This document shows, in pieces, positions 15,280 through 23,047 of a stretch of DNA of 64,000 nt. The stretch covers positions 8,421 to 72,420 of the forward strand of contig CAJUPP010000008.1 in assembly GCA_910588325.1 (NCBI GenBank). Reading direction: 5' to 3'. The translations under genes and the position numbers were made by a program. The stretch comes from an uncultured Hungatella sp. (GTDB lineage Bacteria > Bacillota > Clostridia > Lachnospirales > Lachnospiraceae). The first letter of the stretch is position 1. Each line of letters opens with the position of its first letter. The notes below the pieces were generated by a model. It was not told where the DNA came from, did no database searches, and worked only from the letters and a program-made list of their open reading frames with translations.

Positions 15280-17511
15280 ATGGCGGAAAAGATATTGACT
15301 ACGGAATATTCGGAGGAGATGCAGCGCAGCTTCATGAATTACTCCATGAGTGTTATTACGGCCAGGGCCATTCCGGATGCCAGGGATGGGCTGAAGCCGG
15401 TTCAGAGGCGTGTGCTTTATGATATGAGCGAGCTGAAGCTGGGGCATGACAAGCCTCATCGGAAGTCGGCCCGTATTGTGGGTGATACCATGGGTAAATA
15501 TCATCCTCATGGGGACAGTTCCATCTATGAGACTCTGGTGGTGATGTCTCAGGATTTTAAAAAGGGTATGGCGCTGGTGGACGGCCATGGCAATTTTGGT
15601 TCTATCGAGGGAGATGGGGCGGCGGCCATGCGTTATACGGAGGCCAGGCTGGAAAAGTTCACGGAGGAAGTGTATTTAAAGGATCTGGATAAGACCGTGG
15701 AGTTTGTGCCTAATTATGACGAGACAGAGAAGGAGCCGGAGGTTCTTCCGGTAAGGGTTCCCAATCTGCTGATTAACGGGGCCGAGGGTATCGCGGTGGG
15801 TATGAGCACCAGCATTCCGCCTCACAACCTGGGAGAGGTGATTGATGCGGTAAAGGCTTATATTGCCAATCCGGACATTTCTACGGAGGAACTTATGAGG
15901 CTGATGCCGGGGCCGGATTTCCCTACAGGGGGAATTATTGCCAATAAAAAGGATTTGCTGGAGATCTATGAGACAGGAACCGGAAAGATTAAGCTGCGTG
16001 GGCGGGTGGAAGTAGAGCTGGGGAAGAGAAGGACAGACAAGGACAAGCTGGTGATTACCCAGATTCCATATACCATGATTGGAAGCGGGATCAATAAGTT
16101 TCTGATGGATGTAGCGGAACTGGTGGAGTCCAAGAAGCTGACGGATGTGACGGATATTTCCAATCAGTCCAATAAAGAAGGAATCCGCATTGTGCTGGAG
16201 TTGAAGAAAGATGCGGATGTGGAGAGAATCAAAAATATTTTATATAAGAAGACAAAGCTGGAAGATACCTTTGGGGTTAATATGCTGGCTATTGCAGACG
16301 GCAGGCCGGAGACATTGAATCTAAAGGGAATTCTTAATAATTATCTGGATTTTCAGTATGTGAATAACAGGAAAAAGTATCAGGTTCTGTTGGAGAAGGA
16401 ACTGGAAAAGAAGGAGATTAGAGAAGGGCTTATTAAGGCATGCGATGTGATTGATCTGATCATTGCGGTTTTGAGGGGCTCAAAGAATCTGAAGGATGCC
16501 AAGGCATGTCTGATGGCTGGAGATACCAGTAAGATTAAGTTTCGGACAGCCGGGGTTGAGGAGGATGCGAAGAAGCTTCATTTTACGGAGAAGCAGGCCA
16601 CAGCGATTTTGGAGATGAGGCTGTATAAGCTGATTGGGCTGGAGATTCTGGCTCTTGAGAAGGAGTATAAGGAGACTTTAAAGAAGATTAAAGAATACAG
16701 CCGGATTCTAAAGAGCAAAGAGGCCATGGATCAGGTGATTACAGAGGATCTGGATGCTATCAAGGAAGAGTTTGCGCTTATTCGGATGACAGATATTGAG
16801 GACGGCAAGGAAGCGGTCTATGTGGAGACGCCGATGGAGGTACAGGAGGTGGCCTTTATCATGGATCGGTTTGGGTATTGCAAGCTTTTGGACAAGACCA
16901 CCTATGAGAGGAATCAGGAGACGGTGGAGGGAGAGCATCCCCATGTGGTGCGGTGCATGAATACGGATAAGATCTGCCTGTTTACGGATGCGGGAAGCAT
17001 GTATCAGGTGAAGGTGGCAGATGTTCCTTTTGGAAAGCTTCGGGAGAAAGGGACGCCCATTGAGAATATCAGCAAGTATGACGGGACTAAGGAGAAGATT
17101 CTGTTTTTGAGCAGTCTGGAGCAGATGATGGGGAAACAGCTGATATTTGCTACCAGGATGGCATTGGTGAAAACGGTCCCGGCAGAGGAATTTATTACCA
17201 ACAACCGGATGGTGGCCTCTACCAAGTTCCAGGATGATGATAAGCTGGTGACCGTGCGGCTGGCGGTAGCAGGGGATGTGGTGCTGCAGACAATGAACGG
17301 ATATTTCCTGCGGTTTGACGGGGCGGAGATTTCGGAGATGAAGAAGAATTCCAAGGGGGTTCGGGGGATGAAGCTGGAGAGGGATGATGAGCTTGAGCAT
17401 CTGTACCTGGTGAATGAGGATCAGGTAGCGGTTTATAAGAAGAAGGAGATTTCCCTTGGCCGTTTGAAGGCTGCAAAAAGAGACGGAAAAGGGACGAAAG
17501 TAAGACTGTAG
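15280..17511 (+). CDS. parC: Type IIA topoisomerase subunit A (ParC/GyrA-like)
   Basis: A 743-residue breakage-reunion subunit. The active-site tyrosine is in AMRYTEARLEKF (about residue 114). The quinolone region reads YHPHGDSSIYETLV, with Ser and Glu at the positions equivalent to E. coli GyrA 83 and 87, so no classical resistance change is seen. The C-terminal half is a divergent beta-pinwheel; no QRRGGxG GyrA box was found, which favours a decatenating topoisomerase IV-like enzyme. The ribosome site is AGGAAAGAGGAAAAC. It is co-transcribed with the B subunit. Confidence 0.85.
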   Translation: MAEKILTTEYSEEMQRSFMNYSMSVITARAIPDARDGLKPVQRRVLYDMSELKLGHDKPHRKSARIVGDTMGKYHPHGDSSIYETLVVMSQDFKKGMALVDGHGNFGSIEGDGAAAMRYTEARLEKFTEEVYLKDLDKTVEFVPNYDETEKEPEVLPVRVPNLLINGAEGIAVGMSTSIPPHNLGEVIDAVKAYIANPDISTEELMRLMPGPDFPTGGIIANKKDLLEIYETGTGKIKLRGRVEVELGKRRTDKDKLVITQIPYTMIGSGINKFLMDVAELVESKKLTDVTDISNQSNKEGIRIVLELKKDADVERIKNILYKKTKLEDTFGVNMLAIADGRPETLNLKGILNNYLDFQYVNNRKKYQVLLEKELEKKEIREGLIKACDVIDLIIAVLRGSKNLKDAKACLMAGDTSKIKFRTAGVEEDAKKLHFTEKQATAILEMRLYKLIGLEILALEKEYKETLKKIKEYSRILKSKEAMDQVITEDLDAIKEEFALIRMTDIEDGKEAVYVETPMEVQEVAFIMDRFGYCKLLDKTTYERNQETVEGEHPHVVRCMNTDKICLFTDAGSMYQVKVADVPFGKLREKGTPIENISKYDGTKEKILFLSSLEQMMGKQLIFATRMALVKTVPAEEFITNNRMVASTKFQDDDKLVTVRLAVAGDVVLQTMNGYFLRFDGAEISEMKKNSKGVRGMKLERDDELEHLYLVNEDQVAVYKKKEISLGRLKAAKRDGKGTKVRL

Positions 17512-17549
17512 CTTTTTAGGTTTCTATAAAAGAAAAGGAGGAGATATTT

Positions 17550-18272
17550 ATGGCAGATTCAAAGGTACCAACCCCTCATATTCAGGCATTGGAGGGCCAG
17601 ATCGCGGAGACGATTTTACTTCCGGGGGATCCGCTGCGGGCAAAGTTTATTGCGGATCATTTTCTGACGGATGTAAATCAGTTTAATGCTACCAGGAATA
17701 TGTTTGGGTTTACGGGAAAGTATGAGGGCAGGCCGGTGTCGGTTATGGGAACCGGGATGGGGTGTCCTTCCATCGGGATTTATTCTTATGAACTGATTCA
17801 TTTTTACGGGTGTAAGAATCTGATTCGTGTGGGGACGGCAGGGGCCCTGAATCCCAAGTGCAAGGTCAGGGATATGGTATTTGGCATGGGAGCCTGTACG
17901 ACGTCGAATTATGTCCGGCTGTTGGGGCTTCCGGGGGATTATTCCTGTATTGCAAGCTATGAGCTGCTGTCTAAGGCAGTGGAAAGTGCCAAGGCACTGG
18001 GGCTTAACTACCATGTGGGAAATATTTTAAGTTCGGATATGTTCTATGGACCGGAAAAACAGGCAGCTGGCGGTATGACATGGACGGATATGGGAGTTCT
18101 GGCTGTGGAGATGGAGGCGGCTGCCCTCTACAGCAATGCGGCGGCAGCGGGAGTGAATGCGCTCTGTATCGTTACGATTTCCGATTCGGAGATTACCGGT
18201 GAGGTGACTACGGCAGAGGAACGTCAGATTACGTTTACCAATATGATGAAGGTGGCTCTGTCGCTGGCATAA
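17550..18272 (+). CDS. deoD: Purine-nucleoside phosphorylase, DeoD type
   Basis: A 240-residue hexameric-type phosphorylase that splits purine (deoxy)nucleosides with phosphate. Seen: phosphate-binding LLPGDPLRAKFIA, MGTGMGCPSIGIYSYEL, RVGTAGALNPKCKVRDM, VEMEAAALY and the catalytic Asp in VTISDSEITGE. The length is normal for DeoD. The ribosome site AAAGGAGGAG precedes ATG 17550, 38 bases after the topoisomerase gene, with which it may share transcripts. A terminator follows. Confidence 0.95.
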   Translation: MADSKVPTPHIQALEGQIAETILLPGDPLRAKFIADHFLTDVNQFNATRNMFGFTGKYEGRPVSVMGTGMGCPSIGIYSYELIHFYGCKNLIRVGTAGALNPKCKVRDMVFGMGACTTSNYVRLLGLPGDYSCIASYELLSKAVESAKALGLNYHVGNILSSDMFYGPEKQAAGGMTWTDMGVLAVEMEAAALYSNAAAAGVNALCIVTISDSEITGEVTTAEERQITFTNMMKVALSLA

Positions 18273-18305
18273 CAGGAAGGCAGTATTTGCAGAGAGGCGC
18301 AATAA

Positions 18306-18347
18306 GGGAGAGTTATGACTTGTATGGGTTGTAACTCTTCCTTTTTT
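18306..18347 (+). terminator. rho-independent terminator after deoD
   Basis: Ten-base stem GGGAGAGTTA/TAACTCTTCC (one G-U pair) followed by TTTTTT. Confidence 0.85.
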
Positions 18348-18367
18348 CGTCTGCTCTTTTTCGATTG

Positions 18368-18396
18368 TTGACAAATGGAGTTTATGTGTCTATAAT
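18368..18396 (+). promoter_or_regulatory. strong promoter of the NADAR/NUDIX/PARG-like genes
   Basis: TTGACA (18368-18373), 17-base spacer, TATAAT (18391-18396): a perfect consensus at both boxes. Confidence 0.85.
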
Positions 18397-18474
18397 ATTT
18401 ACGGGTAGATAATAACAATTTGATAGTATCACAATGGTAATATGAAAATAGCGATAGAAAGATGGAGGGGATGT

Positions 18475-19047
18475 ATGGATATGGTCTATAATCTGGAGGA
18501 TTTGAGGAAGGAGTATAACAGGGGAGAGAAGTATAAGTTTGTGTTTTTCTGGGGTCATACGCCGGCGGCGGACGGCCATATCAGCGAAACGTGTTTCAGT
18601 CAGTGGTGGCAGTGTTATTTTCAGGTGGACAAAGTGAGGTACAGCTGTGCGGAGCAGTTTATGATGGCCCAGAAGGCGCGGATGTTCGGGGATGAGGAGA
18701 TGCTTGAAAAGATTATGGAGGCCCGGCATCCCAAAGAGATGAAGGCCTATGGGAGGGCGGTAAAAGGCTTTGATAAGGAAATGTGGGATAACGCCTGCTA
18801 TGACATTGTGAAAAAGGGGAACCAGGCGAAATTTTCGCAGAACCCGGAGCTTTTGGAGTTCCTTTTGAATACCAGGAAGCGGATTCTGGTGGAGGCAAGT
18901 CCCAGAGACCGGATCTGGGGAATCGGCATGGGGAAGGCCAATCCGGATGCAGAGAATCCTTTGAAGTGGAGAGGAAGGAATCTTCTGGGGTTTGCACTGA
19001 CAGAAGTGAGGGATCAGCTTCTGGACGGGCAGGTGCCTGAGACATGA
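18475..19047 (+). CDS. NADAR-family protein (YbiA-like N-glycosidase)
   Basis: A 190-residue protein of the NADAR family (NAD and ADP-ribose associated; riboflavin biosynthesis intermediate N-glycosidase YbiA). Family motifs: FVFFWGHTP, CFSQWW, VRYSCAEQFMMAQKARMFGD, a central RAVKGFDKEMWDNACYDIV, and the C-terminal DRIWGIGMGKANPDAENPL. Characterised NADAR proteins cleave N-glycosidic bonds of ribose-phosphate or ADP-ribosyl adducts, in some cases ADP-ribosyl-guanine on nucleic acids. The start at 18475 follows GGAGGGG; ATG 18442 in frame is possible. Its TGA overlaps the ATG of the NUDIX gene, so the two are translationally coupled. Confidence 0.88.
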   Translation: MDMVYNLEDLRKEYNRGEKYKFVFFWGHTPAADGHISETCFSQWWQCYFQVDKVRYSCAEQFMMAQKARMFGDEEMLEKIMEARHPKEMKAYGRAVKGFDKEMWDNACYDIVKKGNQAKFSQNPELLEFLLNTRKRILVEASPRDRIWGIGMGKANPDAENPLKWRGRNLLGFALTEVRDQLLDGQVPET

Positions 19048-20018
19048 GACATGGAAATACAGTGACAGAAGAAGGCGCGGGGATGATGGGCACCGAAAAT
19101 GTGATGAGAGATAGGGACGGGCTGACGGAGGAAGAATTCCTGGCAGTTTATGAGCCAGGGGATTATCCCAGGCCTTCGGTGGCCGCGGATATGGTGATTT
19201 TTACGGTGACAGATCATCGGGAAGAAGAGAATTATCGGAAAATTCCGAAGAAGGAACTGAGAGTTTTGTTAATAAAAAGAGGAGGACACCCATATCTGGG
19301 ATGCTGGGCGCTGCCAGGCGGATTTGTCAGGCCCACAGAGACCACCAGACAGACGGCAGAGAGGGAGCTGAGAGAAGAGACAGGTGTGGAAAAAGTATAC
19401 CTGGAGCAGCTTTATACCTTCAGCGATCCGGGAAGAGATCCCAGAACCTGGGTTATCAGTTGTTCTTATATGGCATTGATTGACAGCAGCCAGGTAGTAA
19501 TTCAGGCCGGGGATGACGCGGCTTCGGCGGCCTGGTTTAAGGTGGGGTGCCGGATGATAGGAGAGAGAAGAAAAGAGGAGAAAGACAGGGGGATAGAACA
19601 GGAACTGTGGGAATTAACTTTTTCCTGTGAAGATATTTTTCTGCGGACAATTTTAGAAAAAGAGGCAGGAGAATCATTTGCAGAAAGCAGGATTGTGGAT
19701 AGGGGAGGGCTTGCATTTGACCATGGTTGTATCATTGCATATGGCCTGGAACGACTGAGGGGAAAATTAACATTTACGGATTTGGCGTTTCACTTCATGC
19801 CGGAGTATTTCACTTTGACACAGCTGCAGCAGGTTTATGAAGTGATTTTTGATAAAGAACTACCTGCAGCGGCATTTCGCAGGAAGGTAATGCCGATGGT
19901 GGAAGAGACGGAAAAGTATACGGAAAAGGAAGGGCATCGGCCTTCCAGGCTTTACAGGAGAAGGAATAGAGCCGATGATGCAGCAGAGGGCGGGGGGCGA
20001 TTCACAGCTACACCGTGA
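19044..20018 (+). CDS. NUDIX hydrolase with C-terminal winged helix (NrtR-like)
   Basis: A 324-residue protein. The N-terminal NUDIX domain has an intact box, GGFVRPTETTRQTAERELRE followed by ETGV (about residues 92-115), so pyrophosphohydrolase activity is possible. The C-terminal part (about 225-310: FTLTQLQQVYEVIFDKELP followed by AFRRKV) is the winged helix typical of the NrtR group, regulators of NAD metabolism that sense ADP-ribose. In regulatory NrtR proteins the box is often degenerate; here it is complete. It overlaps the NADAR gene by four bases (ATGA). ATG 19083 or 19101 are alternative starts. The C-terminal tail is basic. Confidence 0.82.
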   Translation: MRHGNTVTEEGAGMMGTENVMRDRDGLTEEEFLAVYEPGDYPRPSVAADMVIFTVTDHREEENYRKIPKKELRVLLIKRGGHPYLGCWALPGGFVRPTETTRQTAERELREETGVEKVYLEQLYTFSDPGRDPRTWVISCSYMALIDSSQVVIQAGDDAASAAWFKVGCRMIGERRKEEKDRGIEQELWELTFSCEDIFLRTILEKEAGESFAESRIVDRGGLAFDHGCIIAYGLERLRGKLTFTDLAFHFMPEYFTLTQLQQVYEVIFDKELPAAAFRRKVMPMVEETEKYTEKEGHRPSRLYRRRNRADDAAEGGGRFTATP

Positions 20019-20061
20019 ATCGTAACAATTGTAATGAAGAAGGGAAAGAAATGGGAAGGTT

Positions 20062-20892
20062 ATGGACAGAAAGGCAATTGCAAGAGAAACTCTGGAGATT
20101 ATGAGACAGGGATATTATGAAGTGAAGAGTGAGGATGGGATACGCAGAATTGACGTGTCAAAAGATATGGAGCGGTCTGTCAGTCAAAGTATTCTGATTA
20201 CGCCCAAGCAGGGAGAAGCACTTTTAAGAAAATATGATACAGGAAAAGCAAAAGGTTTCATAAGCTGTGTGGAAAATATTTCTACGGTGGATGCCATAAG
20301 AAAGCTGGCTATGGAAGGTAAGGGAAAGATTGGAGTGTTGAATTTTGCCAGCGCCAAAAATCCGGGAGGAGGGTTTATCAATGGAGCCATGGCTCAGGAA
20401 GAAAGTTTGGCAGCATCTGGTACCCTTTATCAGACGTTGACGGCCCATGAAGAATATTACAGGGAGAACAGGGCGCATAAGTCTATGATGTATACGGACT
20501 ATGGGATTTATTCGCCGGATGTGACATTTTTCAGAGATGGAAGTTTTAAGCTGGTGGCAGATCCGGTTCACGCATCGGTTTTGACTCTTCCGGCTGTAAA
20601 TATGGGGCAGGTTCTGCAGAAAGGAGAGGATGTAACAGAGGCGAAACGGGTTATGAGACGGAGAATGAAGCTGGCTCTGGCGATTTTTGCGGAACAGGGG
20701 GCAAGAAATCTGGTCCTTGGCGCTTATGGGTGCGGAGTGTTTCGCAATGACCCCAGGCAGGTGGCAGTCTGGTGGAAGGAGATTTTGGAGGAAGGGCTTG
20801 GGAAATGGTTTGAGAGTGTGATTTATGCGGTTTTGGATACATCGAAAGGGCAGGATTGTATTAAGGCATTTATGGCAGATGGCCGCCCATAA
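20062..20892 (+). CDS. PARG-like macrodomain protein (TIGR02452 family)
   Basis: A 276-residue protein of the microbial poly(ADP-ribose) glycohydrolase-like family. The diagnostic loop GGG-x7-QEE is present (NPGGGFINGAMAQEES, about residues 99-114), preceded by the strand GKIGVLNFASAKNPG. Further on are VLTLPAVNMG and LVLGAYGCGVFRNDP, the second half of the macrodomain fold. Related enzymes remove ADP-ribose from proteins or other molecules. It stands third in the row NADAR, NUDIX, PARG-like, 43 bases after the NUDIX gene, which supports a joint role in ADP-ribose turnover. No ADP-ribosyltransferase is visible nearby. Confidence 0.85.
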   Translation: MDRKAIARETLEIMRQGYYEVKSEDGIRRIDVSKDMERSVSQSILITPKQGEALLRKYDTGKAKGFISCVENISTVDAIRKLAMEGKGKIGVLNFASAKNPGGGFINGAMAQEESLAASGTLYQTLTAHEEYYRENRAHKSMMYTDYGIYSPDVTFFRDGSFKLVADPVHASVLTLPAVNMGQVLQKGEDVTEAKRVMRRRMKLALAIFAEQGARNLVLGAYGCGVFRNDPRQVAVWWKEILEEGLGKWFESVIYAVLDTSKGQDCIKAFMADGRP

Positions 20893-20930
20893 AGCCTTTT
20901 AAGAAAAGGATAGAAGAATGTCAATGGATA

Positions 20931-20939
20931 TGTTATAAT
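20931..20939 (+). promoter_or_regulatory. extended -10 promoter of the Fst-like toxin
   Basis: TGTTATAAT: a perfect TATAAT with the TGn extension. The -35 region is weak. The start would be near 20946, giving a 40-base leader. Confidence 0.6.
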
Positions 20940-20981
20940 TCTTGTGTTGTCCAACCTACACCCGGCAACGGGAGGAGGTGT

Positions 20982-21006
20982 TTACATGGAGTTTGTCATA
21001 TCTTTT
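20982..21006 (+). repeat. direct repeat DRa over the toxin start codon (partner at 21167-21190)
   Basis: The segment with ACATGGA and TGTCATATCTTTT spans the toxin start codon and recurs at 21167-21190 with one base missing and a few changes. Because the second copy is transcribed on the other strand, the antitoxin RNA carries the complement of the toxin start region. This is how the repeats of the pAD1 par locus work. Confidence 0.85.
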
Positions 21007-21084
21007 ATAGTCGCTGTTGCGGCTGGTGTAGCCTGCCACTACATCATCAAATGGCTTGACAGCGACCGAAAGGACAACAAATAG
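20986..21084 (+). CDS. Fst-like type I toxin peptide
   Basis: A 32-residue peptide: MEFVISFIVAVAAGVACHYI followed by a tail with IKWLDSDRKDNK. One membrane helix, a central Gly-Val, the WLD motif at the membrane exit and a charged C-terminus match the Fst family (toxin of the par system of pAD1 and its chromosomal relatives). The ribosome site GGGAGGAGGTG precedes the ATG. It converges with a predicted minus-strand RNA at a shared terminator. Family assignment is by pattern. Confidence 0.75.
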   Translation: MEFVISFIVAVAAGVACHYIIKWLDSDRKDNK

Positions 21085-21104
21085 CCTAGTGGGTGCTTTG
21101 CCAC

Positions 21105-21195
21105 TATAAAAGAAAAGAAGAATCCCCAAACTGTACGCTACTACGGTTTGGGGATTCGTTCTACGTTCACATGGAACTGTCATATCTTTTTGCCT
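21105..21195 (-). ncRNA. Putative RNAII-like antitoxin RNA
   Basis: Predicted to start near 21195 from the promoter at 21202-21230 and to end after the hairpin at 21121-21156, whose minus-strand side is followed by TTCTTCTTTTCTTTT. Its 5' part (21167-21190) is complementary, in trans, to 20982-21006, which contains the toxin start codon. Translation block by start-codon pairing, with the terminator as a second contact, is the expected mechanism by analogy with par. Confidence 0.7.
21121..21156. terminator. shared terminator of toxin, antitoxin RNA and pncB
   Basis: Stem AATCCCCAAAC.GT/AC.GTTTGGGGATT with an eight-base loop. The T-rich tract lies on the minus-strand side, so leftward termination is stronger than rightward. 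Confidence 0.8.
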
Positions 21196-21201
21196 ATCGG
21201 C

Positions 21202-21230
21202 ATTATAGCATATGCAAAAACTTTTGGCAA
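21202..21230 (-). promoter_or_regulatory. promoter of the RNAII-like antitoxin
   Basis: Read on the minus strand: TTGCCA (21230-21225), 17-base spacer, TATAAT (21207-21202). It starts 10 bases downstream of the pncB stop codon. Confidence 0.8.
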
Positions 21231-21240
21231 TATGCTTTTT

Positions 21241-22704
21241 TTATTGCCCGTCAAAATGATACTGACTTAACAGCTCATTCTTCATATTCCAAAGGGGCAG
21301 GGATAAATCCACATGGGTGCGGTGAGGGTATTCCAGGCGGAGGGATTCTACCCACAGGGTATCCAGCTCTTTCTTGCAGTATTCCCGAATGTCCATAACC
21401 TTTGGAGATTTATAGACACAGGATCCGTTTAAAAATACGGGAACCATCAGTTCCCGGATGGTGTAGCTGCCGGGAGCCAAGTGGGTCTTCTTCCAGGTCT
21501 CAACAGGATCAAACAGGAGAAGGGAATCTTTGGAATCATAAGTTTCCTCAACCAGGCAGATCAGGTCAGCAATGATTTTTCCGGTTTCTTTGTTGTAGAT
21601 TCGCTGGATCGTCTTATTGCCCGGGTTGGTGATTTTCTCTGCATTTTCGGACAACTTGATTTTCGGGATAAATTTTCCGGTAGTGTTGTCCTTGATGGCG
21701 GCCAGTTTATAGACTCCGCCGAAGGAAGGACAGTCCTTGGAGGTGATCAGGTTGGTTCCCACGCCCCAGGAATTGATGGCAGCGCCCTGAAGTTTTAAAC
21801 TGCTGATCAGATTTTCGTCAAGATCATTGGAGGCGGAGATTACCGCATCCGAAAATCCGGCGGCATCCAGCATTTTTTTGGCTTTTTTGGACAGGTAGGC
21901 CAGATCGCCGCTGTCCAGACGAATACCGTAAAAGGTAAGGGGGATTCCTGCTTTTCGCATCTCAGTGAAGACCTTGATGGCATTGGGAACACCGGACTTT
22001 AAGGTATCGTAGGTGTCTACCAGAAGAATGCAGGCTGTGGGGTACAGTTTGGCGTAAGCGCGGAATGCAGTTAATTCGTCCGGGAAACTCATAATCCAGC
22101 TGTGGGCATGGGTTCCTTTTACCGGAACATCAAACATCTGGCCGGCTAAAACATTGGAGGTGCCGATACAGCCGGCGATCATGGCGGCTCTGGCACCGTA
22201 GATGCCTGCATCCGGTCCTTGGGCGCGACGAAGGCCGAATTCCATAATTCCGTCACCCTGGGCGGCATAGACGACTCTGGCGGTTTTGGTGGCGATCAGG
22301 CTTTGGTGATTGATGATATTTAAAAGGGCGGTCTCCACCAGCTGGGCTTCCATAATGGGAGCGATGACTTTTACAAGGGGTTCCCTCGGAAATACTACCG
22401 TGCCCTCGGGGATGGCATAGATGTCCCCCGAAAAATGGAAGTCTTTCAGATATTCCAGAAAGTCTTCTTCGAATAGTCCGGTAGAGCAAAGATAATCGAT
22501 ATCTTCCTGCTCAAAATGGAGGTTTTCGATGTATTCGATTACTTGTTCCAGGCCGGCGCAGATAGAATAGCCGTTGTTGTTGGGATTGCTTCGGTAGAAA
22601 GCGTCAAAGATAACGGTTTCGTTGGCTTCCTTTTCTTTAAAATATCCCTGCATCATGGTTAGTTCGTATAAATCAGTTAGTAAAGTCAGATTTCTTTTGG
22701 ACAT
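21241..22704 (-). CDS. pncB: Nicotinate phosphoribosyltransferase
   Basis: A 487-residue enzyme that makes nicotinate mononucleotide from nicotinate and PRPP (Preiss-Handler salvage of NAD). Seen: LTDLYELTMMQGYF at the N-terminus, GTHAHSWIMSFPDELTAFRA in the centre and YGIRLDSGDLAYLSKKAKKM in the substrate region, all typical of the Firmicutes form. The ATG at 22704 is preceded by AAAAGGAGAATC. A weak promoter (TTTGTA, 17 bases, TATACT) lies at 22759-22787. It reads leftward into the antitoxin RNA of the Fst-like module and shares its terminator. Its NAD role fits the NADAR/NUDIX/PARG neighbours. Confidence 0.93.
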   Translation of the reverse strand: MSKRNLTLLTDLYELTMMQGYFKEKEANETVIFDAFYRSNPNNNGYSICAGLEQVIEYIENLHFEQEDIDYLCSTGLFEEDFLEYLKDFHFSGDIYAIPEGTVVFPREPLVKVIAPIMEAQLVETALLNIINHQSLIATKTARVVYAAQGDGIMEFGLRRAQGPDAGIYGARAAMIAGCIGTSNVLAGQMFDVPVKGTHAHSWIMSFPDELTAFRAYAKLYPTACILLVDTYDTLKSGVPNAIKVFTEMRKAGIPLTFYGIRLDSGDLAYLSKKAKKMLDAAGFSDAVISASNDLDENLISSLKLQGAAINSWGVGTNLITSKDCPSFGGVYKLAAIKDNTTGKFIPKIKLSENAEKITNPGNKTIQRIYNKETGKIIADLICLVEETYDSKDSLLLFDPVETWKKTHLAPGSYTIRELMVPVFLNGSCVYKSPKVMDIREYCKKELDTLWVESLRLEYPHRTHVDLSLPLWNMKNELLSQYHFDGQ

Positions 22705-22813
22705 GTTAAGATTCTCCTTTTCAGACCTGTAAACAGTTGGAGCTGTTTGGTTTTAGAAAGTATAGCATAGATTTGGGAAAATACAAACAGATTGATAAAA
22801 AAATAACGAATGA

Positions 22814-22978
22814 GTTGAAATAGGGGGCCGCTTTGAAGTAACCATAGAGTGTTTTCCGACACGCTTGCGCTCAGGTTTCCACGTAACAGCACTAAGCGCC
22901 TGAAGGACAGGCGCTTAGTGCTGACGTGGAAAATGGTCTACAGACATTCTAGGTTACTTCAAAGCTACTTTATTTCAA
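22814..22978. repeat. 165-base nested palindromic element (MITE- or cruciform-like)
   Basis: Outer inverted repeats GCTTTGAAGTAACC (from 22830) and GGTTACTTCAAAGC (to 22965) extend outward imperfectly to TTGAAATA/TATTTCAA. Inside, 22874-22930 folds into a second stem: TTTCCACGT and CAGCACTAAGCGCCTG on the left with their complements on the right, separated by a 5-base loop and a 2-base bulge. No reading frame is present. It lies between pncB (promoter side) and the end of the lipoprotein gene. Confidence 0.8.
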
Positions 22979-22987
22979 GGCGGGGGA

Positions 22988-23038
22988 AGAACAAAAACCC
23001 CTTGGGGCATCAGCAGATACTGTGACCCAAGGGTTTTG
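22988..23038 (-). terminator. terminator of the minus-strand lipoprotein/ABC operon
   Basis: Twelve-pair stem with one bulge (AAAACCC-TTGGG/CCCAA-GGGTTTT), followed on the minus strand by TTTTTGTTCTT. Confidence 0.8.
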
Positions 23039-23047
23039 AGGAATTTG

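Noticed and set aside
15460..15540. Quinolone-resistance mutation in the A subunit
   Set aside because: The region reads HPHGDSSIYE, the wild-type state for Gram-positive enzymes.
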